Assembly: GCA_937920495.1 (NCBI GenBank)
Contig: CALEUQ010000017.1
Location: forward strand, 1-64,000
Length of the DNA: 64,000 nt
Source of the DNA: an uncultured bacterium
GTDB lineage: Bacteria > Spirochaetota > UBA4802 > UB4802
Direction: 5' to 3'
Part shown: one piece after another, positions 15,799 through 23,978 of the stretch
Layout: each line of letters starts with the position of its first letter
Numbering within the stretch: position 1 is the stretch's first letter
Notes under the pieces: generated by a model
What the model was told of the DNA's origin: nothing
The model's input: only the letters and a program-made list of their open reading frames with translations
Database searches by the model: none
Translations under genes and position numbers: made by a program

Positions 15799-16368
15799 TC
15801 AATAGATTAATATCTTTTCTTTGGGTATTGTAGAGTATGGTGACAAAAAATAAAGCAAGAGTGCTGTAACTATGATTGAATGATTAATAGATCCATTTTT
15901 AATATACTCAAATACCTGCTCTGGTGATAATGTCAATATTTCAATATCCTCTGCCAGATCTAAGGATTGTCCCTGAACCTTTTGTGCATTGAGTGCGCAG
16001 TAGAAATAGATGTAATTATTCATAATAGCCGGGTTTGCTGCCAGCTTTTTAAGGAGCACTATTTCTTGTGCCCTGTAGCCTGTTTCTTCTAATAGCTCGC
16101 GATGCGCTGATGTTAAAGGTTCTTCGCCAGGGTCTATCAGGCCGGCGACAGTTTCAATGGTATATTCATCAGTACCCAATCGGTGTTGCTTCACAAGGAC
16201 TATATTGCCGTCAGTGTCAATAGTAACAATATTGACCCAGTCAGGGTTATTGAGGATATAAAAATCATGATTAACTTTTTTTTCAGGGTGATAGCATAAA
16301 AGTTTTTCAATAGAAAAAATTCTTTGTTTATTCAACGTATCACGTTTTTGTATATGCCATTTATCCAT
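15799..16368 (-). CDS. Nudix hydrolase, ADP-ribose pyrophosphatase type
   Basis: Nudix enzymes hydrolyse nucleoside diphosphates linked to another group. The complete Nudix box GLIDPGEEPLTSAHRELLEE followed by TGY (about residues 74-96) fits GX5EX7REUXEEXGU exactly, with the metal-binding glutamates present. Upstream VNIVTIDTDGNIVLVKQHR and the following AANPAIMNNYIYFYCA resemble ADP-ribose or ADP-sugar pyrophosphatases. The protein has 189 residues from the ATG at 16368; a TTG at 16383 is an alternative, and neither start has a clear ribosome binding site. The substrate is inferred from overall similarity only. Confidence 0.88.
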   Translation of the reverse strand: MDKWHIQKRDTLNKQRIFSIEKLLCYHPEKKVNHDFYILNNPDWVNIVTIDTDGNIVLVKQHRLGTDEYTIETVAGLIDPGEEPLTSAHRELLEETGYRAQEIVLLKKLAANPAIMNNYIYFYCALNAQKVQGQSLDLAEDIEILTLSPEQVFEYIKNGSINHSIIVTALLLYFLSPYSTIPKEKILIY

Positions 16369-16800
16369 AGTGTTGTAATCCAAAATTAGTTATACTCTTT
16401 TAATTTTCCTTATAACTCACTGTATAATTCACATTAAGAATAACACGATATCCTTTAAAATATATGACTTGTAACAATTTACATCCTTGACCTTGATGTG
16501 TATCGCATGATTACTTTTTTCACAAATATGTGAGATGTCAATACATTAATATGTATATGGTTATCTAAGATATATCACAATAAATACAAAAAAAATCTTG
16601 ATTTGTCATGATAATATAATAAAATCACAAAAAAAGATGTAGAGGGTAGCCTTGTGTAAGTTAAAATACCAGTATATTTCTTGCTTATTATACTATTTCT
16701 TTGTTCCTGCACCAGGGAAGACTGGCAGAGTATGGTGATCTCTGGTGGAAAAGTGGACCTTTTAAGAAGCATTTTCCAAAAATAGCCAGGATAATAATAG

Positions 16801-16965
16801 CAGGATCAGCGGCAGGGAATCGATGAAATTTCAGGAGTTATTGCTGAAATAAATGAAATTGCACAGAAAAATTCTCAGGCAATTGAGCAGATTGCTGAAG
16901 CTTCAAAATCACTGGTTGAAGTGGTAGATAAATTTTCAGGTGATATCAGAAATTATAAGGATTAA
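16801..16965 (+). pseudogene. Remnant of the C-terminus of a methyl-accepting chemotaxis protein
   Basis: The frame from 16801 to the TAA at 16963-16965 translates to a segment with IDEISGVIAEINEIAQKNSQ, AIEQIAEASKSLVEVVDKF and a final SGDIRNYKD. This has the heptad pattern and wording of the last methylation helix of a chemoreceptor signalling domain. It is closed upstream by a TAG at 16798-16800 and has no start codon or ribosome binding site. About 100-160 bases upstream, another short frame (KIPVYFLLIILFLCSC and on to SGGKVDLLRSIFQK) looks like a broken lipoprotein-type leader. The whole 16369-17262 stretch is best read as decayed gene material. No intact gene is seen in it. Confidence 0.7.
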
Positions 16966-16984
16966 ACTATTATGAGCACATCCA

Positions 16985-17030
16985 AAAACTGCTTTTATCC
17001 TTAAAAATTAGCTATAAAAAAAGCAGTTTT
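16985..17030 (+). terminator. Hairpin with 12-bp stem downstream of the chemoreceptor remnant
   Basis: AAAACTGCTTTT (16985-16996) and AAAAGCAGTTTT (17019-17030) are exact reverse complements around a 22-base loop, beginning 20 bases after the remnant's stop. It is probably the original terminator of the decayed receptor gene. Confidence 0.55.
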
Positions 17031-17262
17031 ATCCTATGTATATATGCCCACAAGGGAATATCCTTAAAATTAGTTTTTAGAATTTCACTTATTTTTTTGT
17101 TGTTTTAAAATTGAGTACAAACACTTACTGTAGTACCTAGCAATAGAAAATATTGATTTATTTTAGCTTTAATAAAATCACAGAAACCAAAAAGTGGTTA
17201 AGGTCGTTATCATTTTTGAATGCAGTATGCTATAGTAAATATCAAATATAAGGAGATTGTGT

Positions 17263-20142
17263 ATGATGAAACATGTATATGGAATTATTTTCATTATTAT
17301 TATTTCTTGTGTATGTTCAATATATGCTGCCAGCATGTTTCATCCACGGTATACCTGGTATTCCATAAAAACAGATCATTTCTGGATACACTATCATGAT
17401 GGCCTGGAGAAAGAAGCGGAGCGCCTTGCCACTATTGCCGAAGAAGTTCATGAAAAATTATCAAAAGAGATTAACTGGAAGCCTTTCTTCAGAACAGATG
17501 TAGTGTTATGCGATACAACCGATATGGCAAATGGATTTTCTATGCCGTTTCCGTATAACAGAGTGCAGCTTTTTGTGGTAATGCCGCATGTTGAAGATGC
17601 CGGGCTATCCAATACTGATAACTGGTTACGTACAGTGTTTACTCATGAATATACACATGCTCTTACTATGGATATGATTGGCGGTATACCTGAGTGTACG
17701 CGTTACACACTGGGAAGATGGTGCTTTCCCAATATACTTATGCCGGTATGGGCTGTTGAAGGCTATCCCGTGTTGCAGGAATCTAAAGAAAAGCCATGGG
17801 GCAGGCTCAATGCAAATTATACAATGATGGTACTAAGGCAGGAAGTATATTCAAAAAACCTGAAAGATATGTCGCAGGCAAGTAATTTCCCCCGCCTGTG
17901 GCCTGCAGGCATGGTGCCCTACTTATACGGTGGCATGTTTGTGGAATTTTGTACCAGAAAATATCCTGAGAAAGATTTTGGCCAGATATTTGCAGAGAAT
18001 GCAGATAATGTATTCCCATTTTTAATGAACAAGAATTTTGACGATGTGTACGGATTAAACGCTTACGTATTATGGGATATATGGCAAAAGGAATTAATGC
18101 ATGAACTTAACAGCAAAATTGAAGACATAAAAAAACGCGGAATTACACCATATACGGTGTTAACACACACAGGTTATTACACAAGTCTTCCACGATTTTA
18201 TAACAATGATATAGTCTTTATTTCAATGACAAACAAAGAGAAGCCATCTTTAATGAAATATGATACCAGTACTAAAAATTTTTCACGTTTAACGTATGTG
18301 CACATGCCAAATAGCCTTAGCATACGCAATGATGCTATTATTCTATGTGATATAGAGTATTATAAGTCATTTGATGTATTCAGGGATGTATTTGTGTATG
18401 ATTCTTCATATTCGCAGAAAACAAAAGGGCTGCGTGTGCAATACATTGAAGCATTACAAAACGGCTATGTGGCTATACTGTACGATAAAGGAAAGTATTC
18501 GCTTGTTATGCTTGATGCGTCGTTTGCCATACAAAAATATTTTATACACAATACATCTTCACAGCTTTCATATTTACGGGTATCGGGCGATAGTTCTAAG
18601 GCAGTATTCACTATTGCGCATAATGGCCATAGCGATATAGCACTTTTTGACCTTTCAACGGAGAAGCTTGTGTTGCTTACCAATGATTCATTTGTTGATA
18701 TCCATCCAGCATTTTATCCTGATGGGCAGCGGATTATCTTTTCTTCTGATCGCGATGGTGTGTTTAATCTGTATGAAATAAATCTTGCTACTAAAAAACT
18801 ATCGCGTATAAGCAATGTCATTGGCGGTGCATTCTTTCCCGATATAAGTCAGGATGGGACTAAAGTGGTGTTTGCTTCATACGAAGCCAATGGATACAAC
18901 ATTGCGCTTATGCCATACACAACAGTGTATTTACAGGAACTATCGCCCATAGCTTTTACCATAGAACAAAAGGAAGAACACAAAGAAGTGTTATCACAAC
19001 CATATAATCCGCTCTATTCTGTGATTGGGCCGTGGTGGATGCCTTACCTGTACAGTGAAGAGTTATATCCCAACAAATATGATACGCATGTTGGTTTTGC
19101 CACGTCGGGTAATGATACGCTGTACCGACACAGTTATTCGTTGGTACTGGACTTTGCATTTACTCAAAAAAGGATGACAGTTGATGCCGATTACATATAT
19201 TCGGGGTTATATCCTGATATATTCATGGCATATAAGGATGAGGGCATTATTTTTGATGATGCATTCCCCTGGGAAGCACCTGATAACGTTGTCTATATAA
19301 GGCGAACACTGGAACGTACGATATCGTCAGGCATTTCAATTCCCTATCAACGATTTTATAATTATAATCAGCTCTTGCTGTATTATACCTACGAAAAAAC
19401 AACGGTTGATGAATATTATAAAAATGCCGGGATTTTTACGCATGATGGTGTGTATGCGGGTATTCATGTAGCGTTTTTACATGATGGCACATATTCTGGA
19501 AGCTTTTCGGTAAGTCCTGAGGATGGCATGGTGTGTGAAGTCTATGGGGATATCTATCATTCATCTTTAGCTTCGGACATTTCGTATTCCAAGGTGCGTG
19601 GTGGTGTGTATTATTTTCTACGTGGTTTTAATAATGATGTGCTGGCTTTTATGCTACGGGGTGGTTTTGCACATAATGCCCCGTATTATCTGTATCCCTA
19701 TAATATTGGGCGTTATGCAAAAGGCAAAAGCCAGAGCATACCAGCTGGTGAGGATGCGTACAGCATGCGAGGCTTTGCAAAAGACATGTTCTATGGTAAC
19801 AGGCTTGCGGTGGGTATTGTTGAATATCGCATCCCTTTGTTTCAGAAAGACATTGGGTACAGAATGCTGCCTGTTATGTTCAGGGATATATGGTTGACAC
19901 CATTTGTTGAGTATGGCAATATATGGATAGATGAAACAAAACTAAAGGATTTTAAATACAGTATTGGTTCCCAACTGCATATCCGTATTACTGCTGGCTA
20001 CTGGGCTGATGTTGAAGGTTTTGCAGGTGTTGTGAAAGGCTTTGGCGATTATGGCCAGGTGCAGGTATATTTTGGCTTAGCAACGGTTATTGAAGGAGCA
20101 CTCAAGCAGCAGACTGTATTGCGCCAATCAATACATCATTAG
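17263..20142 (+). CDS. Large secreted protein: HEYTH metalloprotease-like domain, TolB-like propeller, Omp85-like barrel
   Basis: The product (about 959 residues) begins with a signal peptide (IIFIIIISCVCSIYAA). Residues of about 20-290 resemble a gluzincin-type zinc peptidase: HEYTH at about residue 128 supplies two His ligands and the catalytic Glu, and WAVEG about 35 residues later offers a third ligand. Residues of about 295-580 contain beta-propeller PD40-type repeats (YPDGQRIIFSSDRDGVFNLYEI; SQDGTKVVFASYE). The C-terminal 350 residues look like an Omp85/surface-antigen barrel, with SMRGFAKDMFYGNRLAVGIVEYRIPL and a final strand VQVYFGLATVIEG. It is therefore probably anchored in the outer membrane with periplasmic or surface enzymatic modules. 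AAGGAG supports the start at 17263 or 17266. Substrate unknown. Confidence 0.82.
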   Translation: MMKHVYGIIFIIIISCVCSIYAASMFHPRYTWYSIKTDHFWIHYHDGLEKEAERLATIAEEVHEKLSKEINWKPFFRTDVVLCDTTDMANGFSMPFPYNRVQLFVVMPHVEDAGLSNTDNWLRTVFTHEYTHALTMDMIGGIPECTRYTLGRWCFPNILMPVWAVEGYPVLQESKEKPWGRLNANYTMMVLRQEVYSKNLKDMSQASNFPRLWPAGMVPYLYGGMFVEFCTRKYPEKDFGQIFAENADNVFPFLMNKNFDDVYGLNAYVLWDIWQKELMHELNSKIEDIKKRGITPYTVLTHTGYYTSLPRFYNNDIVFISMTNKEKPSLMKYDTSTKNFSRLTYVHMPNSLSIRNDAIILCDIEYYKSFDVFRDVFVYDSSYSQKTKGLRVQYIEALQNGYVAILYDKGKYSLVMLDASFAIQKYFIHNTSSQLSYLRVSGDSSKAVFTIAHNGHSDIALFDLSTEKLVLLTNDSFVDIHPAFYPDGQRIIFSSDRDGVFNLYEINLATKKLSRISNVIGGAFFPDISQDGTKVVFASYEANGYNIALMPYTTVYLQELSPIAFTIEQKEEHKEVLSQPYNPLYSVIGPWWMPYLYSEELYPNKYDTHVGFATSGNDTLYRHSYSLVLDFAFTQKRMTVDADYIYSGLYPDIFMAYKDEGIIFDDAFPWEAPDNVVYIRRTLERTISSGISIPYQRFYNYNQLLLYYTYEKTTVDEYYKNAGIFTHDGVYAGIHVAFLHDGTYSGSFSVSPEDGMVCEVYGDIYHSSLASDISYSKVRGGVYYFLRGFNNDVLAFMLRGGFAHNAPYYLYPYNIGRYAKGKSQSIPAGEDAYSMRGFAKDMFYGNRLAVGIVEYRIPLFQKDIGYRMLPVMFRDIWLTPFVEYGNIWIDETKLKDFKYSIGSQLHIRITAGYWADVEGFAGVVKGFGDYGQVQVYFGLATVIEGALKQQTVLRQSIHH

Positions 20143-20179
20143 CATCAATATGCAATTGTAAGTCAGGTTGTACATTATT

Positions 20180-21091
20180 ATGAATACAGAAAGCCTTTAT
20201 CAGGCAATAAATCAGGGTTTGCTGCAGGAACGGTTTGCCATAATAAAGCGTAACATAACCAGGAATAAAGTGTTAATAGAAAAATGGGGTGGCTTACAGA
20301 AGGTAGTTTCGCTTTTCAGTGGTAAGCATGTTGTTGTGTGTGGTGCAGGAAGCAGCCTGAATGATGCGTTAAAAGTCTTGAAAAAATATCAATACCGAAA
20401 AGACCTTATAATTTTAGCAACTGATATGGCCTACAGACCTCTGGTACTGTCTGGCATTCAGCCACATTTTTCCATATCATGCGAGGCCATGCCAGTTTCG
20501 TATTATGCGTTTTTACCCACGTCCTCCTGCCATCTGTTAGCGTTTAGTGGTGTAAGTTCAAATACACTGCGTGCCTGGAAGGGAAAGATAAGCTTTTACA
20601 ACTGGATGATATATGAAAGCCCTTTTGATACATTGTGGAAGCTTGCAGGTGAGCATTTGGGGTATGTGGCCACGGCAAGCATTGTAACAACACAGGCAAT
20701 ATCACTGGCTCTGGGTTGTTCAATTGCTTCATTAACAATGGTGGGCAATGACCTGGCATTTAAAAACAATTATTATGCACCGCATACGGTGGTATGCCAG
20801 CGGTTTATGATGAATTACAACAGATTTTCAACAGCAAATTCAAATGATTATGCAATGATCCAGAAAAAGAAGATGTATATGATCAAACGAAGAGAGTCGA
20901 TATATTATACAGATCATCAGTTTCTGGCTGCCAAACAATGGCTGGAAAACCTTTTGACAAAAGTTTCGGTGCCAGTATATGATTGCAGTATTCCCGGTTG
21001 TAGTGAAAGTAAGGTGATCAAAACATCAATAAATAAAGCTATGGGCATACTGTATCCTGAAAAACGAATAAAGAAACGAGGAAGAACATGA
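20180..21091 (+). CDS. DUF115 / Maf-like flagellar accessory protein
   Basis: The 303-residue protein has a Rossmann-like motif VVVCGAGSSL near residue 50 and the family pattern LIILATDMAYRPLVLSGIQPHFSIS, then TASIVTTQAISLALGCS and MVGNDLAF. These are typical of the DUF115/MptE-like group that includes motility accessory factors (Maf), which act in flagellin or flagellar glycosylation in several bacteria. It overlaps flbD by 4 bases (ATGA), placing it at the head of the flagellar cluster. The ATG at 20180 is preferred to a TTG at 20168, though the ribosome binding site is weak. Glycosyltransferase activity is an inference from the family. Confidence 0.8.
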   Translation: MNTESLYQAINQGLLQERFAIIKRNITRNKVLIEKWGGLQKVVSLFSGKHVVVCGAGSSLNDALKVLKKYQYRKDLIILATDMAYRPLVLSGIQPHFSISCEAMPVSYYAFLPTSSCHLLAFSGVSSNTLRAWKGKISFYNWMIYESPFDTLWKLAGEHLGYVATASIVTTQAISLALGCSIASLTMVGNDLAFKNNYYAPHTVVCQRFMMNYNRFSTANSNDYAMIQKKKMYMIKRRESIYYTDHQFLAAKQWLENLLTKVSVPVYDCSIPGCSESKVIKTSINKAMGILYPEKRIKKRGRT

Positions 21092-21288
21092 TACTATTAC
21101 ATAAGATGAATGGCGAAGAATTTATTCTGAACGCAAATCACATTGAAACTATAGAGTCAAAGCCTGATACAACTATCACATTAACAAATGAAAAAAAATA
21201 TCTGGTTAAAGAGTCAAAAGATGAGGTGCTATCTCGTATTTATGATTATTATCACAGGGTGCTGACGGGTTATTTAAACAATAAATAA
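21088..21288 (+). CDS. flbD: FlbD family flagellar protein
   Basis: This small 66-residue protein of the FlbD/SwrD family is found next to motA in spirochaetes and Firmicutes, where SwrD raises motor torque. It shows the family core MILLHKMNGEEFILNANHIETIE and then DTTITLTNEKKYLVKES. It overlaps the DUF115 gene by ATGA. motA lies 250 bases downstream, past a hairpin, so flbD may end the first transcription unit. Confidence 0.9.
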   Translation: MILLHKMNGEEFILNANHIETIESKPDTTITLTNEKKYLVKESKDEVLSRIYDYYHRVLTGYLNNK

Positions 21289-21328
21289 TTTAATTGTTTA
21301 GGCGATAGTAACTGTTAAATAATTAAAT
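21288..21328 (+). terminator. AT-rich hairpin overlapping the flbD stop codon
   Basis: ATTTAATTGTTTA (21288-21300) pairs at 12 of 13 positions with TAAATAATTAAAT (21316-21328). The loop contains GCGATAGT, one of the over-represented octamers in the window. The stem is weak because it is AT-only. Confidence 0.4.
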
Positions 21329-21379
21329 ATATATAATATATACATGGGCTATCAGGAAAATTGATAATTATTCGTAAAA

Positions 21380-21420
21380 AGTGTACACAGTTGTATCCTA
21401 AGGTAGCAAGAGTGTGCACT
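21380..21420. repeat. Inverted repeat upstream of motA
   Basis: AGTGTACAC (21380-21388) and GTGTGCACT (21412-21420) pair at 8 of 9 positions around a 23-base loop. The following sequence TAATTTTAAGGAATAATTCGTGAATAATT (about 21434 onward) resembles the right end of the dispersed element seen at 15286, so this may be a degenerate copy. Confidence 0.45.
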
Positions 21421-21538
21421 ACATAATTCATAAAATAATTTTAAGGAATAATTCGTGAATAATTTTAAAATTTTAACCGAAAATTGTTAATAAGAATACA
21501 TGTATGATTTGAATGGCTTGTAGGAGGGCTACAAAATT

Positions 21539-22318
21539 ATGGATCTGGCTACTGTCATTGGGTTAATAGTAGGTTTTACAAATATTATAATGGGGATAAT
21601 TTTTGCCAAAGGTAATCCTTTGCTTTTCTTTGATATACCTTCAGTGTTTATTACAGTTGGTGGATCTTTTTGTGCGTTGTTAATATCCAATCCATTGCCC
21701 AAGGTATTGGGGATCTGGAAAGTTGCAAAACATGCCTTTTTCCCGCCAAAATACAATCCCAATGAACTCATTATCACTCTTGTTTCATTTTCTGAAAAAG
21801 CCCGCCGTGAAGGTTTACTGGCATTAGAAGATGACCTGGATGAGCTGGATGATCAGTTTTTGCGCAAGGGCATACAGCTTGTAGTTGACGGTACAGATCC
21901 GGAACTTGTGCGCCGTATAATGGAAACCGAGCTTGAGAACATTATGGCCCGGCATGATGAAGGGAAAAAGCTTTTTGATGACTGGGCTACATATGCACCG
22001 GCGTTTGGTATGATTGGTACACTCTTGGGCCTTGTTCTTATGCTCGTCAATATTGAAGACAAATCGGCTATTGGACCTGGTATGTCTGCAGCACTTATTA
22101 CCACATTCTATGGTGCCATCATGGCGTATCTGGTGCTGTATCCCATATCATCAAAATTGGGGTATCTTAATAACCAGGAAGTGTTGATGAAACTTATTAT
22201 GATAGAAGGAACATTGTCGATACAGTCAGGGGATAACCCAAGAATTGTTAAGGATAAATTGGTATCATTCCTTGATCCAAGATTGCGTGAAGCTATTACC
22301 AGTGAGGTTGGTGACTGA
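21539..22318 (+). CDS. motA: Flagellar motor stator protein MotA
   Basis: MotA forms the inner-membrane proton (or sodium) channel of the flagellar stator with MotB. The 259-residue protein has four membrane segments: N-terminal TVIGLIVGFTNIIMGIIF and PSVFITVGGSFCALLIS, then APAFGMIGTLLGLVLML and TTFYGAIMAYLVLYPIS. The cytoplasmic loop with DPELVRRIMETELENIMARHDEG carries the charged residues that contact FliG. GGAGGG lies upstream. Its stop codon shares a base with the motB start, so the pair is translationally coupled. Confidence 0.97.
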   Translation: MDLATVIGLIVGFTNIIMGIIFAKGNPLLFFDIPSVFITVGGSFCALLISNPLPKVLGIWKVAKHAFFPPKYNPNELIITLVSFSEKARREGLLALEDDLDELDDQFLRKGIQLVVDGTDPELVRRIMETELENIMARHDEGKKLFDDWATYAPAFGMIGTLLGLVLMLVNIEDKSAIGPGMSAALITTFYGAIMAYLVLYPISSKLGYLNNQEVLMKLIMIEGTLSIQSGDNPRIVKDKLVSFLDPRLREAITSEVGD

Positions 22319-23097
22319 TGGCTAAAAGGAAAAAATTACAGTTACCACCACCACCACCATGGCTCACCAGCTGGGGCGATTTAAATACGTTGCTTCTAAC
22401 TTTCTTTGTCATGATGTTTGATATCTCCCCTATTATTGGGCAGGATTTTAATCTTGTGTTATCTTCATTCAGGGGTTCACTTGGAATGATGCAGGGAGGA
22501 TATTCACTGGCACGTGGCAGGATGGAAGAGATAGGGCTCAATATGCTTAATTTACCATCCAGCGAGCAGGGAAGGGCCCTTGCAAAGATGCTGAAAAGAG
22601 CAGTAGAAGCGTTTAAGCCAGAGATACAGGCAAAGAAGGTGCGTGTGCGCGAAGATGAACGCGGGTTGGTTATAACATTATCAAGTGATGCATATTTTGA
22701 ACCGGGCAGTGCAAAGCTTAAGGATGATATTATACCGGTATTGAAGAAAGTTGCCCTGATTATTAAATCAATGCCCAACTATGTAAGAATAGAAGGTCAT
22801 ACTGACAACAGGCCTGTCCCACCACGGGGGCTTGAAGAAGGGTATGCTACCAACTGGGAGTTATCCAGTGCACGGGCGGTTAATGTGTTGAGGTACCTCA
22901 TAGAAGAGACGGGTGTAAATCCCAAGCAGATGTCAGCGGTTGCGTTTGGGGAATACAGGCCAATAGACGACAATAATACCCCGGAAGGAAGAGCCTATAA
23001 CCGCAGGGTTGAAATAGTTATACTTCGTGATAAAGGATTGATTGAATCAACAACACCGGAGATAGTGAGGCCTTTGCCTGATGAGGAATGGCGTTAG
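22318..23097 (+). CDS. motB: Flagellar motor stator protein MotB
   Basis: MotB is the peptidoglycan-anchoring stator subunit. Residues of about 14-35 are the single membrane helix, with the proton-binding Asp in PWLTSWGDLNTLLLTFFVMMF (about residue 20). The C-terminal half is an OmpA-like peptidoglycan-binding domain: VRIEGHTDNRPV, then NWELSSARAVNVLRYL and NRRVEIVIL. A proline run precedes the helix. It overlaps motA by one base and is followed by 264 bases without a gene. Confidence 0.96.
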   Translation: MAKRKKLQLPPPPPWLTSWGDLNTLLLTFFVMMFDISPIIGQDFNLVLSSFRGSLGMMQGGYSLARGRMEEIGLNMLNLPSSEQGRALAKMLKRAVEAFKPEIQAKKVRVREDERGLVITLSSDAYFEPGSAKLKDDIIPVLKKVALIIKSMPNYVRIEGHTDNRPVPPRGLEEGYATNWELSSARAVNVLRYLIEETGVNPKQMSAVAFGEYRPIDDNNTPEGRAYNRRVEIVILRDKGLIESTTPEIVRPLPDEEWR

Positions 23098-23111
23098 GAT
23101 GAGGATGATAT

Positions 23112-23195
23112 TAAATATGGAATAGCTCCACCTGCGCAGCCGAAGGTGGTGAGGTGAATACTTAAAGGTTTAAATAATTTTAAGGATAAATTTTG
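23112..23195. repeat. Possible degenerate copy of the dispersed element between motB and fliL
   Basis: TAGCTCCACCTGCGCAGCCGAAGGTGG contains a small hairpin and starts with the same TAGCTCCAC found in the core of copy B (about 61173). The downstream AAATAATTTTAAGGAT resembles the element's right arm. The left arm is not recognisable, so this is tentative. The remaining sequence to fliL is AT-rich and shows nothing else clear. Confidence 0.35.
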
Positions 23196-23361
23196 AAAAA
23201 AATTGATACATTTTAGTGACATAATCATAAATTAATTGACTTTTTTAATTAATATAGTATTATGTCGATAAATTTAGTATAACAATTAACCAACAATGTA
23301 TGTTCAGATTTTATTGATATAATACTAAATAAAAATGTAAATTGTTGGTGAGGTATAACGA

Positions 23362-23898
23362 ATGGGTGATGAAGAACGGGTCAATGTTGAGGAAATAGAA
23401 GAGCAGGAAAAGCCGGAAGAAGCTAAAGCTGCCGGTGCCTTTGAGACTTCACGAATTATCAAGATCCTGCTATATATAGCGGGGGCTGTACTGGCGATAT
23501 TTATTATTATAGGGATCTCATATCTGGTTGCAAAATATGTTCAGGAACAGCGTTATCAGCGTGAGCAGGATATAGTTCTTGCTCCACCCCCACCGCCATT
23601 GGCTCACTTTGATATGCCATCGTTTTCCATAACAACCAATGATCCCGAACCGCATTTTGCTAAGATAACAATTTCTTTGGGGTATGAGGAAAATGTGGAA
23701 CTGAATGCTGAGCTGGTTCAGCGTACTCCGCAGATGCAGCATGTGATTAACATTCTTTTGCGTGATAAATCATATGAAGATTTGAATTCGGTTGAGGATA
23801 CGGTTAATTTGGCTGAAGAGATCAAGGCACATATAAATGTCTTGCTTTTAAAAGGGAAGATAAAAGAGGTGTATTTCAGGGAATTTGTTGTAAATTAG
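23362..23898 (+). CDS. fliL: Flagellar basal body-associated protein FliL
   Basis: FliL is a single-pass inner-membrane protein that surrounds the stator and supports torque. The 178-residue protein has an acidic cytoplasmic N-terminus, one membrane helix (about residues 35-58, ILLYIAGAVLAIFIIIGISYLVA) and a periplasmic domain. That domain ends with the typical LRDKSYEDLNSVEDTVNLAEEI segment and a terminal VYFREFVVN. It starts a run of closely packed flagellar genes. In many spirochaetes fliM follows directly; here the next gene is fliN/fliY. Confidence 0.92.
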   Translation: MGDEERVNVEEIEEQEKPEEAKAAGAFETSRIIKILLYIAGAVLAIFIIIGISYLVAKYVQEQRYQREQDIVLAPPPPPLAHFDMPSFSITTNDPEPHFAKITISLGYEENVELNAELVQRTPQMQHVINILLRDKSYEDLNSVEDTVNLAEEIKAHINVLLLKGKIKEVYFREFVVN

Positions 23899-23978
23899 TA
23901 TAATATTTTGTATTATTAATATGAAGGATATATTTGAGAATATTGTATACGTAAGAATTACACACGCTGGAGGAAACA

